64,000 nucleotides of DNA from Sporobolomyces roseus. Taxonomy: Eukaryota > Basidiomycota > Microbotryomycetes > Sporidiobolales > Sporidiobolaceae. Positions 46,998-63,472 of this stretch are shown here, piece after piece; within the stretch, counting starts at the first letter, position 1; the number at the start of each line of letters is the position of its first letter. The stretch is from NCBI GenBank assembly GCA_016617785.1, contig JADILM010000009.1, forward strand, positions 496,001-560,000, written 5' to 3'. Under the pieces are notes generated by a model, which saw only the letters and a program-made list of their open reading frames with translations, searched no databases and was not told where the DNA came from. Made by a program: the position numbers and the translations under genes.

Positions 46998-48732
46998 ATG
47001 TCACCAACTCAACCACCACCAGCAGATCAAGAGTATGGTCCAATCAGGTAAGCCCTCCCATCTCTCCTTCTCTCATCCCTCCTCATTCAATTCCCCACTC
47101 ATTCAACAAACTTCGAAACTGTTAAAACTCAGGACTCCACTCGATGTACCCAAACTACGTACTTACGTAGAAGGTAAAGTAAAAGGTTTCCAATTACAAG
47201 AACCAGTCTATCAATTCTCATTCGGTCAATCGTAAGTCGCTCTCCTTTCCACTCCGGTTAACAAACTTCGTTCGTTTACCCGAAAATCTCGCAAAACAGT
47301 AACCCAACTTATCTCCTCAACGCTTCAAACGGTAAACGTTACGTAGTACGTACACGACCTCCCGGACCTTTACTCTCGAAAACCGCACACGCCATAGATC
47401 GAGAATACAGGATTCTCGAGGCATTGGGCAAAGAAGGAACGGTACCGGTACCAAAGGTTTATCATTTATGTAAAGACGAGTCAGTGATTGGGAGGCAGTG
47501 GTACTTGATGGAGTACTTGCAAGGGAGGAAGTTTGAGGATGTTAGAATGCCAGAGATTGAAACGAAAGAAGAGAGGGAGCAATTGTCAGTCTTTACACAC
47601 ACTCTCGCACTCTTGCCTTTTACTTCCCATTCCAGAATCCTGACGAAATCGATACAATGTAGGTGGTTCTCAATTATCAAGACTCTAGCAGCCTTGCATT
47701 CCCTCGACCCTCAAAAAATCGGTTTGGGAGATTTTGGTTCAACCGCTGCTTTTTACCCTCGACAAATCCGGTAACGCTCTCTCACTCGCCTACTTACCCC
47801 CTCACAACACTCATTGACCCTCCGCCCCCTCGTTGTTTCGAAAATAGCTCTCTATCGAAAGTTTCTACTGCACAATCCTCAGTCGTCTCGAAAAAGACCA
47901 ATCAAGCAGTAGGGGATATTCCAGGAATCACCTTCCTCCTCGATTGGTACTCTTCAAACCTGCCCGGAACGGGAAAATCACAAGGGGATCGTAAACTCGA
48001 AGCAAGAATCATTCACGGAGATTTCAAAGCTGATAACATGGTGCGTTTCTCCCCCTTTCCTTCCGCCTTCTTTCCGATTACCTCGAGCTCATAGCCGAAG
48101 TGAGAGTCGATTAGATCTTTCATCCAACGGAACCCAAAGTGATTGGAATCTTGGATTGGGAGTTATCGACTTTGGGACACCCTTATTCAGATCTCGCAAA
48201 CCTTCTCCAACCTTTCTACGTACCTCAACAACCCGATAATTCTTCAATGGCTTACCTCAAAGGTCTTAGGTAAACGTCTTTCTCCTCCTTTCCTCTCTCT
48301 CTCTTCCTTCTTTCGCAACGAGCTGATGAGTGTTATGTGAGAGAGGGTGAGTAGGGATTTGAGTAAAGAGGAATTACCAATTCCGGATGACAAGACTCTT
48401 TTAAAATTGTGGTGTGATGAATTGGGCGAAGTTGATTATGCGAAAGAAGTAGAAGGAAACAAAGCTTGGGAGGGTTGTATCTCTTTCGCTTTCTTCAGAG
48501 TAAGTTACCTCTCTCCCTTTTCTCCTCACCTTCTCTCCTCCCATCTCCCATCTCTGACGCTCGAGTGTGGTTGTAGTTGGCGGTTATCACTCAAGGTATC
48601 GCAGCAAGATTCGCGAATGGAAATGCTAGTTCTGCGAAAGCTGGAGAATACGCAAAGATTTTCCCGAGGATTGGAGAATTGGCAAAGGAGAGAGTAGAGA
48701 GGTACGCTGAAGGGGGTAGGGAGAAATTGTAA
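46998..48732 (+). CDS. APH-fold phosphotransferase (ACAD10/11-type kinase domain)
   Basis: Aminoglycoside-phosphotransferase-like small-molecule kinase. Eight exons: 46998-47047, 47133-47231, 47300-47584, 47663-47770, 47848-48040, 48115-48269, 48355-48499, 48577-48732; 396 aa. It matches the kinase half of ACAD10/11: QFSFGQSNPTYLL, YVVRTRPPGPLL, AHAIDREYRILEAL, WYLMEYLQGRKFED. Catalytic HGDFKADNM and the Mg-binding GILDWELSTLGHPYSDLAN follow. No dehydrogenase domain is attached, so it is a stand-alone kinase as in many fungi. ACAD10/11 kinase domains phosphorylate 4-hydroxyacyl-CoA lipids; whether this one does is inference. No membrane segment or targeting signal is obvious. Confidence 0.85.
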
Positions 48733-48948
48733 AGAGCCTGTCGGAAGGAGCGGTAGGTGAGGAGTAGAGGAATTTTGGTAGTTTCTTTCATATTTTGGTT
48801 GTGAATTTCGAAAGTAGTATTCTGTTTCATTGACCTTCCGAAGGTCCGTAGAAAGAGAGAGTTAGCCGAGTGAGCGACGAAGGGATATAGTGATATTGAC
48901 AACAACAAAGGATTTCGCAAAAATTTTCAGAAAAGTAACAAGGCTTGT

Positions 48949-52305
<3,357 letters not shown>

Positions 52306-52681
52306 TTTTTGAAACTGATTTTTCTTGTTGTTATCATTATTATTCTTTACGATCTCTCATGTGTAAGCGGAAGATGAGAGTCAAGCAATGAGAGGGTTGC
52401 TAAACTACGAGACTAGATCTACTACCAACGAGAAGAGATCAAAACAAAACAAGGCAAAACGTCAAAGCAAAGGAAGACAGCTATTCAATTTTCGGAGAGT
52501 CTGGGTCAGATACAGAGTGCGAGAAGAAAAGGAGGTACGGATTGAGAGAGAGAGAGACAGAGATGTAAAAACGATGTAATAGCCCAGGAGAAGGAGGAAA
52601 GTAAATAGGCGTAAAGCAGCAACGGAGACTATGTACGAATCAAGCCGAGGAAGTGTCTATGTACAAACGAGTGAGAATGTC
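52306..52681. other. intergenic, convergent 3' ends
   Basis: 376 bp between the GluRS and PHD-protein stop codons. T-rich just after 52305; an A/G-rich stretch follows, including GAGAGAGAGAGACAGAGA near 52543. Nothing else. Confidence 0.35.
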
Positions 52682-55600
52682 CTAGATGAGAAGATCTGCA
52701 AGGAGAGGTAGAAACGTCAGAATGTGCGAAGAAGGAGAAAAGAGAGAAAATGGGAAACTCACCATCGAAAGAGGAGTTGTTCTGGTTCGATTCGCTCTCG
52801 TACCCGATCCCTAATCCGTTACTACCATTCCTGATCATTCCCGGTGCAGACATGCTCGCTTTCATCGCTGAACTCTGAGCTTGTCTCGAAGGTGAAACGG
52901 GGAAGAGTTGGTTGCCGTAAGCGGGTTTGAGGGAGTGATGAGACGAGTGGGAGTGGGCAGAGTTGGGAGTAGGAGGGAATTGAGAGAAGATCGAACCGGC
53001 ACCATTGGCACCAGGGGAAGAGAAAGCGTGAGAAGGCAAGATGTAGTTTGAAGAAGGGTTTCGACGGTGGATCGGTTGAAGAGGTTGAGTTCGTTTGCGC
53101 GAAGGAGATGAGTGATCGTCGTTGCTGTTGTTGTTGTTCGAAGCTCCGAAGAGACGTTGTGCGAACATTTGAGCAGGTGCAGTGTGTCGTCCTTGTTGAA
53201 CGTAATCTAACGCTGAACCGGAGAAGATATCTTGAGATGGAGTACGAAGGTGAGGGTTACCGAGAGTGTTTGGGTGAAGGGCAGAACTTTGTCGTGATCG
53301 TGAGAAAGGAGTCTCCCATCCGATTGCACTGTTTGAAGCTCGTGAAGGGGTCATCGTGATGTCGTGCCAGTGACTGTTTGTTCCTGGGTGGTGAACCCAA
53401 TCGTTACCGGAGTGATCGGCGAATGGTGTGTGAGTTCCCATCGCTTCGTCATAAACTCCTCCTCCCCCTCCTTGAGCGTTCGTCGAAGCGTCGGCAGCCC
53501 AATCATTTGCGAAAGGAGCCGAATCGAAGACACCACTCGTGAGTCTACTACGACTCTTACGGCTGAAGAGGGGAGAACAAGGCGAGTAGTCGGAACGAGG
53601 GTCTGATTCTTTTCCGAATTGAGGAGTTGCTGGAATCGCTACTTTCGAGGCGGAGAGGACTGGGCTGGTCGGAACTGCCGTGAGGCTTCGTTTCGGTGAA
53701 CTGGTAGGTGAAGGGGCGAGGGCGACGTCGGGACAAGAGGAGAAGTTGCCGCGTGGGAGAGGGGAGAAAGTCGTAGTAACGAAGGTGGGTTCTGCAGACA
53801 TCGGAGGAGTTGTTTCGAGTTCGGTGCGAAGGCGTTTCGGAGGTGTTTCGAGAGTGTCCTTCGGAGAGATCGACAAAGCCGAACAGCGTTGGCACGCCCA
53901 TTCGAGGGGAAGGTGACGACGAGAGTTGACGTTGAGGCAAGCGAGGTGGAAAGAGGTTTCACAGAGAGTGCAGGAAACGGTTCCGTGAGATGATTCCTCC
54001 GTCGAGACGACTTCTCCGCACAGGCAGTCCACCGCACGTTGCTTGCCCTTCCCTTTCGGTGAGAGAGCGGGCAGAGAGGCCATTTCCTCCTCAGTTTCCT
54101 CGATCTGACGTTTGCGAAGAACCTTGACAGTCTTTCCTCCTACTCGGATCTCCATCTCTTCGTCGTCCTCTTTCTTGTCTCCTGTCAACCTACCAGCACC
54201 TTTCTCCTCTGACTTTCCATTCTTACTCTTGACAGGTTGATCTTCTTCATCTGACTCGTCATCGTCGAGCCAACTTTGCAGCTTGCTGATACCCGCTCCT
54301 AGTGGCTTTGCTGTCGTCGTGGAAGGTCCAGGAGTGGCGCTCGTATTGCGGAGAGGTTCGAAAGCGGGAAGGAGAGAAGGTGCTGGATCGGAAGAGGAAG
54401 GAACTCCCAAATAGGTGTGTCGACGAGTGAGGGCGATTCGACCTCCAGGCATCGCGTTACCGAACAAGCTCGAAGTTGAGATGTTTGCAGCGGGAGTCGA
54501 AGTAGGAGGAATTGGAAGAGCCATCGAGGGCGAGACGGAACCGGCGGAAGAGAAAGCGGGAAGGAGAGCGTTTTGTCCAAGTGGAGTCGAGACGGGAAGT
54601 GTGACTGGTTTGGCGGGAGGGCTAGGGAGTGCGAAAGAATGCGAAGAAGAAGGAGTCGAGGGTGATTCGAGAGTGCTGAATGAAACTCGTTTGGCTTGGT
54701 TGCTGTTCGGGACTGAAACGGTGAGAGCTGGAGGTGGGAGAGGAAGACGAGCTGAAACTGGGGAGCGATTCGTGTCGAGAGAAGAAAGGGCGCGAAGGAA
54801 GGAATCGACAGTGAGTTTTTGACCAGAAGAAGAGAGGGTTCGAAGCGCTCGGTCGAGGACATCAGGTTGAGGGTTGATTCTAATGGAGGTGTTTGGAGAT
54901 GAGTCAGCCTATCGATCACAGAGTGATAAACCTGGACTTTAGCTCACCCGTGTTGAGCCAATCTTTCCATTAGTTCGTTCGTTTCCTGATGTAACCGATT
55001 CTGAACTTCGTCCTCATCCATTCCTTCAACATCGATTCCAGCGCTGACAGTACTCAAAGAGCTGATCTCGCGTTCCCTCGGTGCTTTCGCCGGCACAGGA
55101 GCTTTGCGAGCACGAGATTTTCGAGCACCCTTTTTAACCGAAGGAGCGGGATCATCCTCTGCGAATTCTTCATCCATCTTTTCTGCATCACCATCTTCCA
55201 TCGCATCGTCATCATCGTCACCATCCTTCTGAGCGTCCGAATCTGAATAAGCTTCCAATTCCTGCATGACGACCTTTTGAGCTGCTTTCCTCCTTGGCCT
55301 CTTTGAAGGAGATTGCTCCTCCTCTTCCGTCGAAGGTTCCGACATTCTCATCGGAAGAGTCTTGCTAGCACTTGAAGAAGAAGCGACTTGTCCGAGGGAG
55401 TATTTCGATTTTTGAACGTGCGAGGTTCCAGGTTTGACAGTTTTCAAGTGTTCTTGCAATCGAGTTTGACGTTCTCTCCTCTTCGGTCCATTCTGTGAAG
55501 ATGTCGAATCACCTCTTGGACGTCCCAACGAAGATCCGGTGGAAGATTGAGGAGTCGGAGAAGGAGAAGCGGAACTGTGACGGGAAGAGAGAGGGGAAGA

Positions 55601-55717
55601 TTGTGAAGCGAGAGATAGTCCACCGAAATCATCGGCTGCTGCTGAAGATGCTGTTGAGAAAGAAGGAGTCATGGCGGTAGAGCGATTGTTGGCATGTCGA
55701 GTTTTAGGGCGAGGCAT
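52682..55717 (-). CDS. PHD-finger protein, Ser/Pro-rich
   Basis: Likely chromatin reader. Three exons (55717-54948, 54879-52763, 52695-52682); the last codes only DLLI and the stop. 966 aa. Residues 1-256 hold basic clusters (SPSKRPRRKAAQ, KKGARKSRARKAP) with an acidic run between them. About 270-300 is a short helical segment (QPDVLDRALRTLSSSG). A PHD finger covers about 543-592: CLCGEVV, then CTLCETSFHLACLNV, then EWACQRC; the first loop is short and the His/Cys pattern fits C4HC3. The C-terminal 370 residues are Ser/Asn/Pro-rich with RQSSALHPNT and GSIFSQFPPTPNS. No other domain recognised. Partner and target unknown. Confidence 0.8.
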
Positions 55718-57931
55718 GGTTTCCGAATTGGTTATTGGAAAAAGAGGGAAGTGAAAGGAAAAGAGTGGGGAGTCGGATTCCAGTTGAGAGACGGGAGAGT
55801 TTGAGACGGTTATCGAGAATGGTCGTAACTGTTTATCAGAGCATGATACGAGTAGTCAGTGGTCGTTCAAGGACAGGTCCCGAGAGTTGAGAGATTCGGA
55901 GATTATTGAAAGTTGAGGAGTGAGTGATGGAGATGGAGATAGCTCTGTAGCTGTTAGGATCGACTGGGAGTGATAGCCTACAGCTCTATGATATCTTGAC
56001 TGATCTCACTGATCTACTAATGGTGGTGTAGAAGGTGGAGGTGTGCCAATAAAGTCTTCCAAATCAAGAGCACTCGTCGATAACTCGCCAGGAATACTCC
56101 CTTGCTCCCAGTCCAGGATCCAACGATTTTATTCGACTGAGAGAGACTCACACAGTGAACGAATCCTGCCTTGAAGTCCTCTGCCGAGATGTCGATCCTT
56201 TCAAAGTCCTGCACTTGGAATGGATTGATCAAGCGCTGTTTGAGAGGAGTTGCGACTGAAATGAGCTAGATATCCGTTGATCTGAAGGGGTGTCGGGTTT
56301 GGCGTGAAAGTCGTCGTGAATGGATTAAGTCGAAAAATTAGAAAGTTGGGAAGAACGCAAGTTTCGATTTCGATCGTAAATTGACTTTTCTCGCTCACTC
56401 TGGACACAACAGAAACGCAAGCAAGCAGCAACTCCAAGATGCATCGTGTATCATTCGAACGTCGAGCGAAACTTTTGGCATGGCACAAAATTCGAAAACT
56501 TCGCCTTGACCTCTCCGCTTCGCACGACGCTTCTGACTCTCGCCGACTCCTTCTCAGACGCGCCCTACGACGATCACAATATCCTCAGCTAGAGGTATGC
56601 TTGTCAGAGTCGAACATCGTGGTCCGCTTTGCGATTCTCTTCCTCCTCAATTTGTGATCGAATTTTTACTCCGGCTGTATCTTCGCGGCATCTCCTCCGT
56701 TTCGTACATAAGACTCCTTCACCTGCTCTCGTTGTCGTTGTCCGTCGCACTGTGTAGCTATAGGAGTCTAGCGCAAGGTTGAGATGCCCATCACATTTGA
56801 AAAAGCGAAGAGAAAGGGAAACTTGCCTCCCCGTGTCTTGCGAGAGATGCTTTTGTTCGTCGGGGATGGAATCGAAGTGAATCTCGGTGTACTGTAAAGA
56901 TTGAGAGTGATCGTTCACTCGAGCTTCTTCGCGCTGAGCTGAAGTTTGGCTGTCGTTTCTGAGGAGAAAAAGATGAGTTCCATCAACGGAAGGTAGTGGA
57001 AAGATGCAGACCACCTACCCTTGTATAGAGCTAGGCAACGTGACCTATGTGCGAAGCAGAAGAGAACAGAACGCGAAATGCCTAAGCTTCAAAAGCCTTG
57101 CGAAGCGAAATGCGAAGGTTGAGCATCAAAACGAAGCAAGTCAATCTACGAACGCGTTGTTGAGCCCCGACTCGGCCCAGAGCTAGAGTAGGACAGTCAG
57201 CGTAAGCTGGGCAAGCGAAGTGGTTGGAAACGCGTTCTACGGTCAGCAGACTCGTCCAGCGATTCCCACCAGTTTTCTGTCTTCCATCTCTTCCCGATGA
57301 TCAACGTCGGCAGGTCGCGTGTCCAAGGCTGAATAATTGATAACTCAAACGATGCCGCAAGAGCTGGCGATTGGGTAGGGTCGTATTGAGCAAGAGAGCC
57401 GGGTTCTATAGCAAGTGGTGTGGAAAAGCGAGGCGTCGTGAAGCTGGCCTGATTGGGTCATCGCGATAATCAGTAAAGAGTTCCAACAATCTGAGGGGAT
57501 TCCGAGGCTTCAAGAGTGAGTCGGGCGAGAGGTCTGTTGAGAGTGAAAAGAGTGCGCTTGAAGTGAAAGAGGGGAGCGGCTCGGTGTTGCTAAACTCGAT
57601 GGGTTGCTTGGTCTTGATCTTGAAGGTTCGTCGATGATCTCGAGAAAAGTGAAGGGCAGGAAAGGAAGAAGAGAGAAGAAGGAATCGACGCGACTGGTTC
57701 AACAGTTTTCGATTTCTTCTCCCTTGGCTCCCTACCGCTCTCCCACCTCGACACCAGCACACCCACAATCGATCGAAGGTCATACAAGAGATCGAGCACA
57801 CTACAAGTCCGGCAAACGTTCTTGATCGGGCTGAGCGTATCAGCAAACGCCTTTCATCTTTCTCGATCAACTGTTCGACCTGCACCTCTCCCTCGACCGC
57901 AGGCTCACGAAGAGCCAGTCACTACGAGTAG
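55718..57931. other. gene-poor region with two weak ORF candidates
   Basis: About 2.2 kb upstream of both the PHD gene (minus) and the Sel1 gene (plus). Plus candidate: ATG at 56439, MHRVSFERRAKLLAW, basic, about 52 codons to a possible GTATGC donor at 56596. Minus candidate: fragments 56260-56150 (LINPFQVQDFERIDISAED) and 56105-56015 (LDLEDFIGTPPPSTPP) that could be exons of one small gene, but I find no ATG and no clean junction. Neither is called. The 57050-57180 stretch repeats GCGAAGCGAAA-like words. No tRNA seen. Confidence 0.35.
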
Positions 57932-60900
57932 ATGAGTAGCCCAATACCAGCTATACGGCTTCCTGCATCTCAACAAGTTCGACCACAGAGAGTCCCTCCT
58001 TCGACAACTGCCCTCCGCAGTTTCCCTCAAAGAGACGGTTCTCTCAAACGGACAGAATTCGACAATCGGAAGGATCCTTACCTCGAGGCGGCATTGGAGA
58101 ACAGGAGAAGGAATGGGCTACCGATTGGATCGAATGGAGCGGGAAATCAGATTCTAAGGGAGACACAAGCGTTATCGAAGGGAGATGGGCAGCCACAAAC
58201 AGAGGAGGAGGAAGAACAGTTCGCCGATTCGTACGCGGCGGAAGTGGGAACTTGGGAAGAAGAACGGATACGAACGGCTGAAGTTGCTCGACCTCCTCCT
58301 CAACGAGAATCGCTCACTCCGCTCGGGAAAGGGAAAACGACAGTCACTCGAATGACCTCGACTCGACGATATATGGATCAGCTCGACGAAGACGATTTCG
58401 AAGCGATGGATCATATCGAAGAAGAAGAGGGAGAAGAAACGAACAACCGAGGGACATGGCATTCAGGTTGGGGTAGTGAAGCGAGAGATTCCGTCGCGAG
58501 TCTAGGAGTGAGATTGAGGAATACGAAAGGGAACGTAGAGGCGTCGAGGGAGTCGAACATGAGTGCGATGACCTTCAAAAGTCAATCATCCGATACTTTT
58601 CATTATTCGGTTCGTCCACTTTCCCTTTCTCAAACTCGTCGCAAGCTAAGCTGATCGCATCATCGATTCAGATGTATGAATCGATGCAATCTCCGGCGGA
58701 GCACTCAGTTCGACCCGATTCTCAACCCCTTCCTCCACCTGTTCCCTCTACTTCTCGACTGCCCTCTGAGTCCCTTTCGATTCTGCCTTCTGGCATCCCC
58801 GCTACCCCCTTAGCACCCATCGTTCGTATCGGTCCTCCTTCTCCCACGACCGATTCCTTCCTGAACAACCCACAACAAACGACAGAATGGGACAACCTTC
58901 CTTCCTCTCCTCCTTCTCCCATTTCTCCTGGTCGTCAGCCAGTGCAACCCTGTTCTCCTCCTCCTTCATCGACCCAGAATCGAGGTCGATCGCAGACAGT
59001 CAGCAAAAACTTCTCGAGACCCTTCGTCGCAACTTCGAATCCTCCCCTCCCGACTTCCTCATCTCTCGATCTCGCACAAAGCTCGAGTCCTTCCGTTCCC
59101 TACCCCTTGACCCAACAACGTCGACCCACAACTCCGAGAACCGACTCTCTCGAATCCGCTTCCTCGCCTAATCCCCTCGATCGCAAATCAAGTCTGGGCG
59201 CTGGTTCTTCATCGCTTGATCACTCAGGTTCGAGCGTAGGAGGTCATTCCATGTCGGCGTCATGGGAGGGCAGGAAGATGTATGGAATGAGACAGCACGA
59301 CGAAGCGAGACGAGCGATCACAATTGCGAGGGAACAATCGCAGAGAGGGCGATTGGAGCGAGATCAGGGAAATACAGATGTTGAAGAGCTGAAGGGAGAC
59401 GTGTCGAGTAGACAGAGATATGCGAGCGAAGAGGGAGCTTATGGAGGAGAAGATGAAGGAGAAGAAGAATCAATCCATTTCCCGCGCTCTTCGCAATATC
59501 CAGTTTCGACAGAGGAAGAATCGCCCTACTTAGCCTATGCGGCTCCTTCACCTCCCACGTCATCGCAGCCTTTTCCTCCTGATTCTGCCAAATCGACATT
59601 CTTCGAAGATTTCTCAACTTCAGCTCATTCGCACGCCTCTCATCCTGCCTCTTTCACTGCCGATCCTCGACCAGCTCCAGCTCCTCCTACCAGCTTCCAA
59701 CCTGTAGTCTCCCTTCCCCTACCAATACCTGGCTCTGCCGCTGCCTCGATGCATCGACGTCCTTCAGATTCTCCCTCCTTTCGATCACAACACTCTACAT
59801 CGCCCTATCCCCCTAAAGAACTCAACGTCCTTTCTTTGTCAGCTCCCGCTTCCTCCTCTTCGCCGCCAAGCAAGCAACGAAACGTTCTTCGGAAAGCAAG
59901 ACCGTCTCGTCGAGAAGAAGATGCTGGATCGAGCGCACCTATGTCTCGTTCCGGATCTGCTCTTTCGAGCCACTCTCAGACCTCTCCGAATGGAGAACCT
60001 GCTGGACCATGGGCTCGGTTCAGGTCAAGGTCGAAATCGCGAAATAGAGCGACAGCAGCGACGACATCGACTTTCTTCGACGATCCACCTCCCTCACCTC
60101 TGCCTCCGACTCCACAAGATTCTTACTTCCCACAGAAACCTCCTCTACGACATCTCACATCCTCTGCTTCCCTCCAACCTCCTCGGTCAGAACCTCTCGC
60201 ATCTCCCGCTTTCCCTTCCCCTTCCTCGACTTCCCCCTTATCACAAGCCGACTTCGCGCGACTTCAAGCTTCTCGCCCCGCTTTCCTTCGAGCGAAAACA
60301 TCGACTAGTAACCTAGAGGGATCAAAAGAATGGAAATTGAAAGAAGTGAGCGAGCAGAAATCGGTACAAACGGGTCTGGTGCATTCAGGAGAAGCAGCAT
60401 CAGTTTACGGAGATGGAGAAGAGATGGAGAGATTGCAAGATCGAGTTGGGAATGTTGGTTTGGGTGCGAGTCCAGGAGGGTTCGGGATGAATCGATCAGT
60501 TTCGGATCAAGGTCCCTCGACTCGACCTCTTCAGCATCAGCAATCTCACGACCGAACGCCTAGTAATGGAGGAAACTCTCTTTATTCCGACTACTCGATC
60601 TATTCATTACCTCCTTCCCCTCTCAACACGTCTCCGACAACTCCGATGGCGCCAGCTAGATTCGAACCTCCTTCGCCTGAGGTTTCGAATAATGGACTGA
60701 GTAGACATTCGACACTGCAGAAAGCGAAGCAGACGCTAGGTAACGGACCGGCGAGAGGGAGGATGATGAGAACTCCGAGTGGGAACGAAAGGAGAGCGGA
60801 TCCTGTCACTCCCGATGATTTCCTTCGTGAGTTCAAGATCGTTGCTTTCACAAGTTCAACTTACTGACAATTTTGAACACGTCCTTTCGCTCACAGAGGT

Positions 60901-61697
60901 CGGGATCGATCACCATGAAGCGGGAGAATTGGAAAGAGCCGCTTGGTGTTTCGAACAAAGTGCGAAAAAAGACGGAGGATGTGGAGCTGGCATGTTGATG
61001 TATGGCCTGACTCTTCGACATGGATGGGTAAGCTCGCGCTCGACGACTCTCTGACTGTGCGGTCGGGATAGCTGACTCGCTTCTCTCGACAGGGTTGTCA
61101 ACTCAACGCTCCTCTCGGGTTCCGCTACCTTCAGATGGCAGCGGAATCGGTAGTAGAAGATCTCGATAGAGTCGTCTTCGGTGGAAGAACTCTGACGGAA
61201 AGTGAGGCGAACACAAAAGCTGCGAAAGTTCGTCTCGATTCCTCTCGCTCAGTCGATTCTCTCAGACTAAGCATGATTCGAAGGAACAGAGTGAGCTCGT
61301 TCTAGCTTTACACGAGATTGGCGTTTCTTATCGATTTGGCTGGGGAGTTGAGAAGAACAAGAAAATGGTGGGTCGACAACAGGCAGAATCTCTATAGCCG
61401 AACTGATTTCTCTCCGCTACTTCTCACAGGCTGTTTCCTACTTCATCCTTTCCGCCGATCTCGGCGACATGGATGCACAACAAGACGTAGCATTCTGTTT
61501 TGCGAATGGGAAAGGAGTCAAGAAGGACTTGAAGAAAGCTGCTCACTACTATCGATTAGCCGTGAAACAAGGTGGAGAAGATTGGGGACTAAGCTGGATT
61601 TACAAAGTTCGTTTCTCAAGCTCGTTCGATCTGCGTTCTACAAGAGAAGACTAATCGACTAGTTTGAGAATAACAGCCGAAATACATGGACACTTAA
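57932..61697 (+). CDS. Sel1-repeat protein, Dsf2/Nif1-like
   Basis: Exons 57932-58609, 58672-60826, 60897-61027, 61093-61227, 61290-61367, 61430-61606, 61677-61697; 1,124 aa. The first about 940 residues are disordered and Ser/Pro-rich with many SP/TP sites and short basic motifs. The last about 180 residues form Sel1/TPR-like repeats: GELERAAWCFEQSAK, AGMLMYGLTLRHGWG, APLGFRYLQMAAES, ALHEIGVSYRFGWG, AVSYFILSADLGD, VAFCFANGKGVKKD, AAHYYRLAVKQG. This architecture matches S. pombe Nif1 (mitotic inhibitor acting on Nim1) and yeast Dsf2. The tail PKYMDT comes from a 21-nt last exon. A Nim1-linked role is inference from architecture. Confidence 0.78.
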
Positions 61698-62007
61698 CTC
61701 TACTCGAACAGACACTCACCTCACCTCTCGAACCTCGTTCTCTTAGATATGTTGGAAGTTTCCTCGTGCCTTTATCGTTACTTTTCATACTCGTTGTATT
61801 CTCGTGTAGCTCGCAAACCATAGCAATAATCTTGTCTCGCTACATAAGCTGTTTTGAACTAATAAACACTCTCTTTCCCTCTCTCGTCTCGGTGGACTCG
61901 GTGACGAGTGCGAGAATAAATGATAGTTTCGGATAAGCAACGACAACAACAATTTGAAGAGGCAGAAAGTAAAGTTCATATCTTCGAAAGTCCCCCCTTC
62001 GCTTCGT
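61698..62007. other. intergenic, convergent 3' ends
   Basis: 310 bp between two stop codons. T-rich on plus, with AATAAACA near 61860 and AATAAATG near 61915 that could serve as polyadenylation signals for the Sel1 gene. No gene. Confidence 0.4.
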
Positions 62008-63472
62008 TCATTCATTCGGATTCGTTCTCCCTTGTTGTTCCCATCCGCCCTCGTCCGCTCTCGACTCTCTCGTCCTGAAACACCCGCACAGCAACCAATC
62101 AAACAATCCCACTTCATTCTTCTCTCCCTCCTCTTCGTCGTCGTCATCCTCCTGATCCCGATTTCGAGGTGATCGAACGCTCGTAGGTGACATGATTGGT
62201 TCCCTGAAATATGGAGGCTGTTCAGATTGATCTGCGAGTGGTTTCATAGGTCTTCCATCCTCCTCGTAGTCAGCTATAGACGGTTCGAGTTGTTTCCCAT
62301 TCCCGATCGTAGAATGGGATTGATAGGATTGAACAGTGGACGAAGAAGGTCTCGTATGGAACTGAGGTCGAGGAGTAGAATCTTGATCGATCGAATCCAA
62401 GCGAGAGTGATCTGAGAATGGGTTCTTCGTCGGAGTGATCGGAGGAGAGAACGGGTTCCTCGTTGTAGAACTCGAGGATCTCGGTGAGGATTCAGTAGGG
62501 ATTGATTCTAGGTCCTCTATGAACCTTGATCCACTCGTCGAAATTCGAGATTCTGTTCTGAGGGTTGTGGGTCGATTCGGCGATGTGACGGGAGAGGAAG
62601 GGTTGGAGGTCGTCGGAGAGGATACGAGGGGTAGAGAGGGTGAGATGGGTGGGGTATCTCCTGCTTGTGATCCGAAAGTAGGTGAAGGTAATTCAAATAC
62701 TGAATCTGGATGAACGACTCCATCCCTCCCTTGATCCAACACTAAGCTCTCCTTCCGTCTCCCTTTCCTACTCATCGATAACCGACTCGCTCCACTACTC
62801 GTAGAGCTTCGCAGTTCTATCACTCGTCCATCTTCTTCATCGTCGTTCCCAGTCCCTTCGAAACTGTTCCCTTTCGATTTCCGACCTTTTCTGGTCAATG
62901 TATTCTTGCGGATCATCGTCGAAGTACGCCGAATTATCGTTGATGCGGAAGGTACCGGAGGTAGTGGAGGTGGAGAGGGAAGTGATGGAGTGACGAATTG
63001 AGTTTGATTCGATTTCCGTATCGACGCTCGTCGTTTCGAATCTGCTTTCGACCATTTCGCTAGGTTCTGTAGGATCGACTTTACCGGGTTTCGTCAGCTC
63101 CATCACGAAAGCTCAATGAAACTCAGCAAGTCAACCTACCTCTTGAATCTTTCTTTCCTCAGATTCTTGATCCCCCTCTACCTCTCCCTCTTCCTCCCCA
63201 TTCTCCTCCTCCCCGTCTCCCAATTCTCTCTCCCTCATCTTCCCTTTCCCTTTTCCTTTACTCCTCCGAGTCTGATACCCCAAGTCACCTTCCTCATCCT
63301 CCTCCAAATCCAATTCTCGTTGTACATCCCTCTCTCCTCCTCCTCCTGTTGCGTACCCATTCCCGTTTGAGTAAGTTCGAGATCGCTCGGGTGAGTCGTA
63401 AGGTTCTAGTTGAATTGAGAGCGAGGTGGAGGATGTGGGATGAATGACGGAATGAGAGTGAGAGGTAGACAT
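62008..63472 (-). CDS. unknown Ser/Thr-rich protein with C-terminal DWLLCGC motif
   Basis: Two exons (63472-63140, 63066-62008), 463 aa; the junction is phase 0 at a GTAGGT donor and CTACAG acceptor. Residues 30-110 are charged (GKGKGKMREREL, EEENGEEEGEVEGD). Then NLAKWSKADSKRRASIRKS, a basic RKNTLTRKGRKSKG, and a long Ser/Pro/Thr region with NPFSPPITPTKNPFSDHS (two NPF motifs, typical EH-domain ligands). It ends NEVGLFDWLLCGCFRTRES and a short hydrophilic tail. The CxC after hydrophobics could be palmitoylated. No family name recognised. A competing frame through 63106-62840 is open but breaks the C-terminal region, so it was not used. Confidence 0.65.

Noticed and set aside
62840..63106. 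Charged 89-aa minus frame (FRINDNSAYFDDDPQEYIDQ)
   Set aside because: Looks coding, but the phase-0 splice from exon 1 and the long C-terminal frame both select the other reading frame. Alternative splicing cannot be excluded.
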